Below, one piece after another: positions 42,754 to 52,300 of a stretch of 64,000 nucleotides of DNA. The first letter of the stretch is position 1, and every line of letters starts with the position of its first letter. The position numbers and the translations under genes were made by a program. The DNA is from Pseudomonas sp. B21_DOA (lineage in GTDB: Bacteria; Pseudomonadota; Gammaproteobacteria; Pseudomonadales; Pseudomonadaceae), in assembly GCA_030544685.1 (NCBI GenBank), contig CP086683.1, positions 5,146,001 to 5,210,000 of the forward strand, given 5' to 3'. The notes below the pieces were generated by a model. That model was not told the origin of the DNA. It saw only the letters and a list, made by a program, of their open reading frames with translations, and made no database searches.

Positions 42754-43713
42754 TCAACTGGCTGCCATCTTCATCCGACGCGCCTTCAATCCTGCAATCA
42801 TCGACGGCCCCAACGCCACCAGCGCCGAACCCAGCACCACCAGCACCGCCCCGCCATAGCCCAGCGCATTGATTTGCTCGGCATGCACGTACTCCGGCCA
42901 GATCCGCGCCGCAATCGCCACCGCAACAAACGTCACCAGCGGCGTGATCGCCAGCGTCGCGCTGACCCGCGATGCTTCCCAGTGCGCCAGTGCTTCGGCG
43001 AATGCGCCGTAGGCGATCAAGGTGTTCATGCAGCACGCCAGCAGCAGCCAGCCCTGCAACGGGCTCAGGCTCAGCGCTTCCAGCGGATGCACCCACGGCG
43101 TCAGCAACAGCCCGCAGAACAGATAGATCACCATCATCACCTGCAACGAATTCCACACCGTGAGCAATTGCTTCTGGCCCAGCGCATAGAAGGTCCAGAC
43201 CGTCGACGCCAGCAGCACCAACAGCACGCCGGCGGTGTAATCGGACAGCGAAGTCAGCAGCTCGGCCAGGCGCTGATTGAAAAACAGGCCGAAGCCGATC
43301 AGCAACACGAGCAAGCCGATGCCCTGGCCGATGCTGAAGCGCTCCTTGAACACGAACAGACTGGCGATCAGCAGCATGATCGGCCCCATTTGCACCACCA
43401 ATTGCGCGGTGCCGGGGCTGAGCAGGTTGAGGCCCATCAGGTACAACACGTAATTGCCGACCAGCCCCAGCACCGCCATCAGTACCAGCCAGCCACCCTT
43501 CGGCCCGAGCACCTTGCGACTTGGCAGGCGCTTGACCGACGCCAGATAGATGAACAGGCAGCCACCGGACACCATCAGGCGAAACCAGGTCACCGTGACC
43601 GGGTCCATCACCTGCAATACCTGTTTGAGCTTGATCGGCAGGATGCCCCACAGAAACGCGGTCAGCAGCGCCAGGAACAGTCCGTACACCCAGCGCCCCG
43701 ATGAAATGTGCAT
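42754..43713 (-). CDS. EamA/DMT superfamily permease
   Basis: 319 residues with about ten hydrophobic helices in two EamA repeats (each about 140 residues), the first beginning LTAFLWGILPIKLKQVLQVM and the second TAGVLLVLLASTVWTFYALG. An inner-membrane drug/metabolite transporter; the substrate is unknown. A basic C-terminal tail (LKARRMKMAAS) lies in the cytoplasm. Confidence 0.9.
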   Translation of the reverse strand: MHISSGRWVYGLFLALLTAFLWGILPIKLKQVLQVMDPVTVTWFRLMVSGGCLFIYLASVKRLPSRKVLGPKGGWLVLMAVLGLVGNYVLYLMGLNLLSPGTAQLVVQMGPIMLLIASLFVFKERFSIGQGIGLLVLLIGFGLFFNQRLAELLTSLSDYTAGVLLVLLASTVWTFYALGQKQLLTVWNSLQVMMVIYLFCGLLLTPWVHPLEALSLSPLQGWLLLACCMNTLIAYGAFAEALAHWEASRVSATLAITPLVTFVAVAIAARIWPEYVHAEQINALGYGGAVLVVLGSALVALGPSMIAGLKARRMKMAAS

Positions 43714-43921
43714 GCGAACCCCAAAAGCCTGCTGACAAGAACACTCATTCTAGGCGTCCGGCTGCGCACAACACAGGGACAGTTGCCGGCAGGCCGCGAA
43801 TGAAACTGTGCAGGTCGCAGCAGTAAACCGGCGCGCCGCCGTTGATCGGCCGGGCAGGCGCGCCAAGTGCTTCAGGCATAAGCTGATTGCAGACTTTTCA
43901 ACGCATAGCAGGGAGACCTAC

Positions 43922-44113
43922 ATGTACGCCATGCGCGCCGAGGACAGCGCCCCCGCCACCCGTTTTCGCAGCGACCGCGTGTGTCGGGTCAATGGCGAGC
44001 TGTATTTCAGCACCCGGGAAAATACCCTTGAGGGGCCGTTTGACGGTCAGGTGATCGAGCGGGAAATTCAGGCTTATATAGCGCGGATGCAGCGGCAGGG
44101 TTCCAAGGGCTAA
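43922..44113 (+). CDS. Small DUF6316-like protein
   Basis: A 63-residue soluble protein beginning MYAMRAEDSAPATRFRSDR; the conserved-looking core RVCRVNGELYFSTRENTLEGPFD resembles the DUF6316 family known from pseudomonads. The start is preceded by AGGGAG. A family B REPIN follows the stop. Function unknown. Confidence 0.75.
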   Translation: MYAMRAEDSAPATRFRSDRVCRVNGELYFSTRENTLEGPFDGQVIEREIQAYIARMQRQGSKG

Positions 44114-44125
44114 CCGTGTTGATCC

Positions 44126-44198
44126 CATCGCTGGCAAGCCAGCTCCCACAGGATTTTTGACATATACAAAACCTGTGGGAGCTGGCTTGCCAGCGATG
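44126..44198. repeat. REPIN, family B (inverted pair)
   Basis: Nearly the same sequence as the element at 26734-26806, with CATCGCTGGCAAGCCAGCTC and its inverse. It lies between the DUF6316 gene and the convergent thiolase. Confidence 0.9.
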
Positions 44199-44229
44199 GC
44201 GATCTGACCGACGACAACGAACGGAGGAT

Positions 44230-45414
44230 TTAGCGCACCGCCTCAAACAACCCGCTCGCCCCCATCCCGCCACCCACGCACATGGTGACGATGCCGTAAC
44301 GCAAATCGCGCCGCTGCAATTCCCGAATCAGGTGCCCGACCTGGCGCGAGCCGGTCATGCCGAACAGGTGACCGATGGAGATCGAGCCGCCATTGACGTT
44401 GTACTTGTCGTTGTCGATTTCCAGCCGATCTCGGCTGTACAGGCACTGCGAAGCGAACGCCTCGTTCAACTCCCACAGATCGATATCCGCCACTTGCAGG
44501 CCTTTGGCCTTGAGCAGCTTCGGTACCGAGAACACCGGGCCGATGCCCATTTCGTCCGGCTCGCAACCGGCCACAGTGAAGCCACGGAAGAACGCTTTCG
44601 GCTTGAGTCCGAGTTCCAGCGCCTTGTCCAGGCTCATCACCAAGGTCATCGAGGCACCGTCGGACAGCTGCGATGAATTGCCCGCCGTCACCGAACCGTC
44701 GTCGGCGAACACCGGCTTCAGTCCGGCAAGGCTTTCGTAGGTGGTGTCCGGGCGGTTGCAGTCGTCGCGCTCGACCACGCCATCGACAATCTGCACCTCG
44801 CCACTGTTCTTGTCTTCGACGCGGTATTTCACCGCCATCGGCACGATTTCATCGTCGAACAGACCGGCGGCCTGGGCCTGAGCGGTGCGCAGCTGGCTTT
44901 GCAGCGCATAGCGATCCTGGGCCTCGCGGCTGACGCCATAACGCCGGGCGACCACTTCGGCGGTCTGGCCCATGGTGTAGTAGATGCCGGGGGTCTGTTG
45001 CTTGAGCAACGGGTTGATCAGGTGATCGGTGTTGACGCTTTTCAGGGTCAGGCTGATCGACTCGACGCCGCCTGCAACGATGATGTCGCTGCAACCGGAG
45101 GCGATCTGGTTGGCGGCAATCGCAATCGCCTGCAAACCCGACGAGCAGAAGCGGTTGAGAGTCATGCCGGCGGTGCCGGTGCCCAGGCGCGAGAGCACCG
45201 CGACGTTGCGGCCAATGTTGTAGCCCTGCGCGCCTTCGTTGGAGCCGGCACCGACGATGCAGTCCTCGACACTGGCCGGGTCGATATCGTTGCGGGTCAG
45301 CAGCGCATTGACGCAGTGGGCCGCCATGTCATCGGGGCGGGTCTGGTTGAACTTGCCGCGAAAGGATTTGGCCAGGCCGGTCCGCACGCTGTCGACGATC
45401 ACCACTTCACGCAT
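44230..45414 (-). CDS. Thiolase family acetyl-CoA acyltransferase
   Basis: 394 residues. The nucleophilic cysteine is in TLNRFCSSGLQAIA (about residue 88), and the second catalytic cysteine is in VTMCVGGGMGASGLFE near the end. The histidine motif, normally GHPxGxxG, reads GHLFGMTG, a noticeable variation. It probably acts in fatty-acid or acetyl-CoA metabolism as a degradative-type thiolase. It stands alone without a FadB partner here. I start at MREVVIVDSV; a frame from 45426 adds four residues. Confidence 0.88.
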   Translation of the reverse strand: MREVVIVDSVRTGLAKSFRGKFNQTRPDDMAAHCVNALLTRNDIDPASVEDCIVGAGSNEGAQGYNIGRNVAVLSRLGTGTAGMTLNRFCSSGLQAIAIAANQIASGCSDIIVAGGVESISLTLKSVNTDHLINPLLKQQTPGIYYTMGQTAEVVARRYGVSREAQDRYALQSQLRTAQAQAAGLFDDEIVPMAVKYRVEDKNSGEVQIVDGVVERDDCNRPDTTYESLAGLKPVFADDGSVTAGNSSQLSDGASMTLVMSLDKALELGLKPKAFFRGFTVAGCEPDEMGIGPVFSVPKLLKAKGLQVADIDLWELNEAFASQCLYSRDRLEIDNDKYNVNGGSISIGHLFGMTGSRQVGHLIRELQRRDLRYGIVTMCVGGGMGASGLFEAVR

Positions 45415-45517
45415 GGCATACCTCATTGTTGTTGTCGGTTGAGAGTGGACCTGAGCATAAGTCCACCTTCTTGCCGACCGCGAGGATCATTCACCCGGCG
45501 TATGCGCGGCCATCGCT

Positions 45518-47031
45518 TCAGTCCTTGTGCTTTTTGGCCTTCTTGTCGGATTTCTCGAAGGCGTCTTCCAGCGCGCGGTTGATGGTGCGCAACACTTTCA
45601 CCCGTGCCCAGCGCTTGTCGTTGGCCTCGACCAGCGTCCACGGCGCAATCTCGGTGCTGGTGCGGTCGACCATGTCGCCCACGGCTGCACGATAAGCGTC
45701 CCATTTTTCCCGATTGCGCCAGTCGTCTTCGGTGATCTTGAAGCGCTTGAAGGAAATCTCTTCGCGCTCCTGGAAGCGCTCCATCTGCGTATCCTTGTCG
45801 ATGGCCAGCCAGAACTTGACCACGATCACGCCGGCGTCGGCCAATTGCTCTTCGAAGTCATTGATCTCGCCGTAGGCGCGCAGCCAGTCGGCCTGGGTGC
45901 AGAAACCTTCGACCCGCTCAACCAACACCCGCCCATACCAGGAGCGGTCGAACACAGTAAATTTGCCCCGCGCCGGAATGTGCCGCCAGAACCGCCACAG
46001 GTACGGTTGCGCGCGTTCTTCTTCGGTTGGTGCGGCGATCGGGACGATGCTGTACTGACGCGGGTCGAGCGCCGCCGCGACTCGGCGGATAGCCCCGCCT
46101 TTGCCGGCCGCGTCATTGCCTTCGAACACTGCCACCAGCGCATGGCGACGCATGCGTTTGTCACGCATCAGCCCGGACAGGCGCGCCTGCTCGGTAATCA
46201 GTTGTTCTTCGTAGTCTTTCTTGTCCAGACGCTGTGTCAGGTCAAGGCTGTCGAGCAGATTCAACTGATCGACCGGCGTACCCAAGGGCGCGGCGCTGAC
46301 CTCGCGCGGATTGACCTCGGCACGCTTGAGCGCATTTTGCAGGCCCTCGAGGAGAATCTTGCCCACCGCCAGGCTGCGGTAGTTGGCGTCGGCGCCTTCG
46401 ATGATGTGCCACGGCGCGTAATCGCGGCTGGTGCGGCGCAGCACGCGCTCGCCGTATTTGACGAATTTGTCGTAGGTCTGCGATTGCTGCCAGTCCAGCG
46501 GGCTGATGCGCCAGCTGTGCAACGGGTCGTCGGCCAGCGCTTTGAGCCGCGCTTTCATCTGTTTTTGGACAGGTGGAACCAGAACTTGAAGATCAGCGCG
46601 CCTTCATCGCAAAGCATTTTTTCCAGACGCTCGGCGCCAGCGATGGCCTGATCCAGACGCGGATCCTTGAACAAACCATGAACCCTGCCCTGGAGCATCT
46701 GGCTGTACCAGTTGCCGAAGAAAATCCCCATTCGACCCTTGGCCGGCAGCATCCGCCAGTAGCGCCACGCCGGTGGCCGTGCGAGTTCTTCATCGGTTTG
46801 CTGGTCGAAGGTGCGCACTTCAATCAGGCGCGGGTCCATCCATTCATTGAGCAATTTGACCGTCTCGCCCTTGCCCGCCCCTTCGATGCCGTTGATCAGG
46901 ATGATCACCGGGAAGCGCTTCTGCTGCTGCAATTCGAACTGGGCTTCAAGCAAGGCATCGCGCAGCGCAGGGACCGCCGCCTCATAAGTGTCTTTGTCGA
47001 TGGCGTGACCAATTTCAGCGGATTCGAACAT
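45518..47031 (-). CDS. pap: Polyphosphate:AMP phosphotransferase, two PPK2 domains (frameshifted as sequenced)
   Basis: The repaired 504-residue protein has two tandem PPK2 domains. Domain 1 has Walker A INGIEGAGKGETV but a degenerate Walker B (FFGNWY). Domain 2 has FEGNDAAGKGGAIRR and FDRSWYGRVLVERVEGF, so catalysis is probably carried by domain 2. It transfers phosphate from polyphosphate to AMP, giving ADP. The T-run at 46562-46566 is one base short. As written, a false stop and ATG overlap would separate the domains; adding the base gives LSKKQMKARLKAL and joins them. Confidence 0.88.
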
Positions 47032-47123
47032 GGGACGGCTCCTTCCAGGGTTCAGCAAGACTAGCGGATTGGGCACGGACGCGGCGCATAAATTCCCATG
47101 AACTCAGGACGGGAGGAGAACTT

Positions 47124-47257
47124 TGTGTGAGGGGATTTATCGTTGACTGGCTGTGCAGCAGGCGTAAATCCGGGAAGTGTGGTTTGGATCGGGAAAACGG
47201 GGTGGATGGTTTTGGGACTGCTTCGCAGTCCAGCGGGGATGAATCCCTCGCCACAGG
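47124..47257. repeat. REPIN, family C (degenerate inverted pair)
   Basis: Left arm GAGGGGATTTATCG, right arm CAGCGGGGATGAATCCCTCG in opposite orientation. The left copy is decayed. It lies in the 312-bp space between pap and mnmC. Confidence 0.7.
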
Positions 47258-47343
47258 GTTCTTTTCACCGCGAGCCTTGTGCTAAATCAGGTAGTACCGG
47301 CGCGATCGGCTAGAATGGCCGCCTTGTGTTTGCCGAGCCTGCC

Positions 47344-49323
47344 ATGAAAGCCGAAATGCCCCACGCCCAACTCGACTGGGACGACCAGGGACGCCCACGT
47401 TCGCGGGTGTTCGATGACGTGTATTTTTCCGACCAGTCGGGGCTGGAAGAAACCCGTTACGTGTTTCTTGAGCAGAACCGTCTGGCCGAGCGTTTCGCTG
47501 CACTGCCCGCCGATGGGCGCCTGGTCATTGGCGAAACCGGCTTCGGCACCGGGCTGAATTTTCTCTGCACCTGGCAGTTGTTCGAACAGCACGCGGTGGC
47601 CGGCGCACGCATGCATTTTGTCAGCGTGGAAAAGTACCCGCTGGCGCCAGCGGATCTGCAACGGGCCCTGGCACTTTGGCCGGAACTCAAGCCGTTGGCC
47701 GATCAGTTACTCAAGCACTACGTAGCGATTCATCAAGGTTTTCAGCGCATCACTCTGGCCGAAGGCCGGGTGACGCTGACCTTGCTGATCGGCGATGCGC
47801 TGGAGCAACTGCCTCAACTCGATGCGCAGGTCGATGCATGGTTTCTCGACGGTTTCGCTCCGGCGAAAAATCCGGACATGTGGACCGCTGAGCTGTTCGT
47901 CGAACTGGCGCGTCTGGCCGCACCGGGATCGACCATCAGCACCTTCACCAGCACCGGCTGGGTCCGCCGTCTGCTCAACGCTGCCTGGTTCAAGATGAAG
48001 CGCACGCCGGGCATCGGCCACAAGTGGGAAATCCTGCGTGGCGAATTTCTTGGCTGGCCCGCCGAGGTGGCGGCGCCGATACCGGCGAAACCCTGGTTCG
48101 CCCGCCCTGCTCCACTCAACGGCGAGCGCCGGGCGCTGGTGATCGGTGCCGGCCTGGCCGGCTGCGCGACAGCATCGAGCCTGGCGGCGCGCGGCTGGCA
48201 GGTGAGTCTGCTGGAGCGGCATGCGACGGTGGCGCAAGAAGCTTCGGGCAACCCGCAAGGCGTGCTCTATCTCAAGCTGTCCGCCCATGGCACGGCGTTG
48301 TCGCAATTGATCCTCAGCGGCTTCGGTTACACCCGGCGTCTGCTGGAAACGCTGCAGCGCGGCAGCGACTGGGATGACTGCGGGGTGCTGCAACTGGCGT
48401 TCAATGCCAAGGAAGCCGAGCGCCACGCGCAACTGGCGCAGGCATTCCCGGAAGATCTGCTGCATTGGCTGGAACAACCTGAAGCCCAGGCCCGCGCCGG
48501 TGTCGGCGTAGCCCACGGCGGCTTGTTCTACCCCGAAGGCGGCTGGGTGCATCCGCCAGCGCTGTGTCAGGCCCAGGCAATGCATGCCAACATTGATTTG
48601 CTCAGCCATCACGAAGCTTTGGAACTGCGCAAAGTCGCAGACCTGTGGCAAGCCTTCGACGGCGAACGACTGCTCGCCAGTGCGCCGGTGGTGATCCTGG
48701 CCGGAGCCGCCGAAATCAAACGTTTTGCCCAGAGTGCCGAACTACCGCTCAAGCGCATTCGCGGGCAGATCACGCGTCTGGCTGAGACAGCAGAAAGTCA
48801 TGCGCTGGCCACGGTGGTGTGCGCCGAGGGCTATGTCGCCCCGGCACGACTGGGCGAGCACACGCTGGGCGCCAGTTTCGACTTCAACAGCGACGATCTG
48901 ACGCCCACGACAGCCGAGCACCAAGGCAATCTGGCAATGCTCGAAGAGATTTCCAACGATCTGCTCACCCGTCTGAACATCAGCGAGCAGCCAGTCGAGA
49001 ACCTTGAAGGCCGCGCCGCCTTCCGTTGCACCAGCCCGGATTATCTGCCGATCGTCGGCCCGCTCGCCGACCGCACAGCCTTCCTCCAGAGCTACGCAGC
49101 GTTGAGCAAGGACGCCCGCCAAGTGCCGGACGTCGCTTGCCCATGGCTCGACGGACTTTACGTCAACAGCGGCCACGGTTCTCGCGGGCTGATCACCGCC
49201 CCGCTGTCCGGCGAATTGCTCGCCGCGTGGCTGGACAACGAGCCGCTGCCGTTGCCACGCAGCGTGGCCGAAGCCTGTCATCCCAACCGGTTCGCCCTGC
49301 GCCAGTTGATTCGCGGCAAGTAG
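47344..49323 (+). CDS. mnmC: Bifunctional tRNA mnm5s2U biosynthesis protein
   Basis: 659 residues from ATG 47344 (a GTG 18 nt upstream is possible). N-terminal methyltransferase half: VIGETGFGTGLNFL and DAWFLDGFAPAKNPDMW. C-terminal FAD oxidase half: VIGAGLAGCATASSLAARG dinucleotide motif, SGNPQGVLYLKLS, and GHGSRGLITAPLSGEL. It converts cmnm5 to nm5 and then mnm5 at U34 of tRNAs. A TAGAAT -10-like box is about 28 nt upstream of the ATG. Confidence 0.94.
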   Translation: MKAEMPHAQLDWDDQGRPRSRVFDDVYFSDQSGLEETRYVFLEQNRLAERFAALPADGRLVIGETGFGTGLNFLCTWQLFEQHAVAGARMHFVSVEKYPLAPADLQRALALWPELKPLADQLLKHYVAIHQGFQRITLAEGRVTLTLLIGDALEQLPQLDAQVDAWFLDGFAPAKNPDMWTAELFVELARLAAPGSTISTFTSTGWVRRLLNAAWFKMKRTPGIGHKWEILRGEFLGWPAEVAAPIPAKPWFARPAPLNGERRALVIGAGLAGCATASSLAARGWQVSLLERHATVAQEASGNPQGVLYLKLSAHGTALSQLILSGFGYTRRLLETLQRGSDWDDCGVLQLAFNAKEAERHAQLAQAFPEDLLHWLEQPEAQARAGVGVAHGGLFYPEGGWVHPPALCQAQAMHANIDLLSHHEALELRKVADLWQAFDGERLLASAPVVILAGAAEIKRFAQSAELPLKRIRGQITRLAETAESHALATVVCAEGYVAPARLGEHTLGASFDFNSDDLTPTTAEHQGNLAMLEEISNDLLTRLNISEQPVENLEGRAAFRCTSPDYLPIVGPLADRTAFLQSYAALSKDARQVPDVACPWLDGLYVNSGHGSRGLITAPLSGELLAAWLDNEPLPLPRSVAEACHPNRFALRQLIRGK

Positions 49324-49326
49324 GTT

Positions 49327-52300
49327 TCAGTCGTCGGGCATTACACAGAGGCCGAGGTCCATCAGGCGTATCGACTCTTCGGTCAGACGCTTGATTACGG
49401 CTTGTTGTGCCTCATCGCGCTCGAGCCTGATGGCATCCATCTGGCTCAGGTAATCGGCGGAGGGCAGCGTTTCGGCCTGTTCGAATACAGCATCGATGCG
49501 CGGTGCGTAGAGCGCATCGATGGGCGAGAATTTCCGCGCGAACGTGCGCTGCAGATAGTCTGTCCAGAACCCTTGCCGCTGCATGAATTTCAGCCATTCA
49601 GGCGACAGCTCCGCCGTCATGATCCGGTTCTTGGCCGTCTCCAGATCGGCAGCCGTCACGCCCCCTGTTCGGCGAATTGCATCCGTCGCGGCTGCCCGGG
49701 TAAATCGAGCGCCTCGGCGAGTCCGGTGCGATAGGCCAGATTGACCTCCAGTGCGTCAGCCTTCGGATGTTTGCGCACATGTTCAAGCGCAAGGTCGCCG
49801 AGCTTTTCCAGGCGAAACAGGCGCTTTCCCAGTTCCAATAGCGGTTTGGCAGTGACCGGCCGGCCGCCGGCGATATTACTGACCCGATCAACTTCGACCG
49901 CCACTTCCAGATGACTGAAGTTCATCGCCGCGCTGTCCGTGCAGTTGATCGGATTGGCGGCGAGGTTGAGCACTTGATCGCACAGCACCGGGTCACGCTG
50001 CGCCGCCTCAAGCACAGCCCAGACGCGCCGGCGCATGTCGGCACTGCCCTGCGTCGCATCAGCGGTATCGCCCAGTTCCGACAACAAGTGAAACAAGGCC
50101 TCGCCACGCTCATCGTCCTTGAAAGCGGTCCAGATCCGTTCACGCTCGGCGGCCTGCGCTGGGGGATTGCCGATCATCCACAGCGAACGGGCCTTCTGCT
50201 CGTCCAGCCGAGCGATATCGTCCTGCAGGTAGCCCATGCCGACACCGATGTTGTTGCGGTAGTTTTCAAGGTGAGTCTCGCTGGCCGCAGACAACGGATT
50301 GAAGCGCAGATTCAGCGCCTGACTGAATCGACGCGACACCTCGAACAACCAGTCGGGCAGATCCTTGATCTGGTTGTTGCGCAGGTCCATCCACTCGGCA
50401 GACGTAAGATTTTTGAGGCCGACCGGCATTTCCGTAAGTCCCGTTTCGCGCAGCAGCAATCGGCGCAAATCGCGCATGGCACTGACGTCCGGCGTCGCGC
50501 CCAGAGGATTGCCATTGAGATTGAGGTAGTGCAGCGTGGTCATGCGTTTGAGCTTGGCCAGCGTCGGCTCCGTCAGCCGCAGCTGATTGTTTGCCAGGCT
50601 CAGCCGCTGGAGATTGGGCATGTACGACAGCATTTCCGGCAAGCGTGTAACGCTGTTGTTGTCCAGTTCCAGCGACTCGAGCTGTTTGAAGGATTTGAGA
50701 AAGTGCGCGACGTCGTCGCTCTGGGCCATGTTCTTCATCGATAGCTGCTGGATGTGATCAAAGCTCACCCCCGGCGGCAGTGTCGGCAGCTTGCCGACGC
50801 GCATGCCATCAAGGTTGAGCGTGCAGAGGGATTTGCCCTGTTCGTCGGGCACCCAGTGAAACCGGCGAAAACCCTCCTCGATCAGTTCTGCGGTCATTTT
50901 TCGGCTGTGGCGCGCTTCTGCCAGGTCACCCCCAAGGCCTTCAGGCCCAGCGCGTCCTCGCTCCAGACAAACAAGGCGTCACGCAGGGTTTTCAGTTCCT
51001 GCTGCAGCGCTTTGACCCGGGTCGCGCGGCTCAGCGGATCCGCGCCGAGGCCATCGATCAGTTGGCTGGCCTGGGTTTCACTCAGGCGCGGGTATAGCCT
51101 GCGCACTTTGCGCAGCAGCCCGCGCGGATGCTTGTTTGCAGGGGCTTGATCACCTTGCACGCATGCCGGTTCCTCGATCCTCGCGGCCTTAGCGTTGCGT
51201 AACGTACGAGCCGTGACCTGGCGTTCCTGCAAGGCGGCATCAAGCAGCTTGCTGCGCAATTGCCGGGTGTTCGCGGCAAAACCCGGCAGCGTGCGCTGAC
51301 GCTGCGGCAGTGCCTTGAAAAGGGCGGTGAACAACGCTTCAGGCCCCGTGGCCACCTTGCCAAGGGACTTTCCCTCGCCGCTGAACGCTTCATAACCGGC
51401 GGCGGATTTCACCAGTGTGCAGGTGTTTTCCGCGCTGGCCGCCGTGTCCCCGACCTCTTCCAGAACCGGCCCCGCCAGGGTGTTTTCGCGCAGCTGCAGA
51501 CGCCATTGCGTATCCCAGCTGTTCAGGCGCGGCAGCAAGCGGATGGCCAGCGCATCAGTGTCAACGTTGGCCAGACGCGGCCAATGAAAACCCGCCAGAG
51601 CGTGATCGAGGCGCACCTCCTCAATGCCGGCCCTGGCCCGCTGCGCAAGGCGCAACGGCACCCGTCCGGTCGATCGCAGGTGCTGGCGCTCGACACTGGT
51701 GGCGCGGTCGACCAAGCGTTGTCCATGACGCGCCGAAAGGTCAGTGAACACCTGGCGTAATTTCACCAGTTCACCCGCCTCGCTCTGGTCGTAACGCTGG
51801 TACATGCGCTTGAAGGCCGCGCGATGATCCGCAGTGAGTGCCGCGGCCAGCTTTTTGCCAGCGCCGATGCCTGCGTGGATTTCGCCACCTTGGCGCCAAG
51901 CATCTCTTTGACTTCGTGCTGGTCAAGGCCATCGATGACCGTTTGCAGCAATTGACCTCGGGACAACTGCTCGCGCGTCACCTCGACACTGAGGGTGTCG
52001 TCGAGCAAGCGCGTCGCAGGATAGGTTGCTTCAATGGCTTTTTCGGCGCTGGTCACCGCGATATAACGGTCAGTCGGCCAGCCCGGCAACGTCGGCAAAG
52101 CGTGCAACTGCTCCTCGACAGGCTGGCCGGAATGGTACTCGCCGCTGTGCAATTCGATTGTCAGCTCGCGCAATTGCCGGATCAGGCGCACGCGCTCCAC
52201 GGTGTCGCGCAAGCGCACCGGCAGCTTCAGGTTGTCATTGAAGGTTTGCAACAGCGCCTCGTGCGAGGTGTCGCTGAGCCGGCGCATCATGTCCAGATCA

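Noticed and set aside
46555..46558. pap as two separate coupled genes (ATGA overlap)
   Set aside because: Pap proteins are normally one chain with two PPK2 domains, and one missing A in the A-run joins them perfectly.
50894..50897. NEL protein as several separate coupled genes
   Set aside because: The ATGA overlap is at a five-base run; one added base gives a continuous frame, and the same repair works at the two other junctions.
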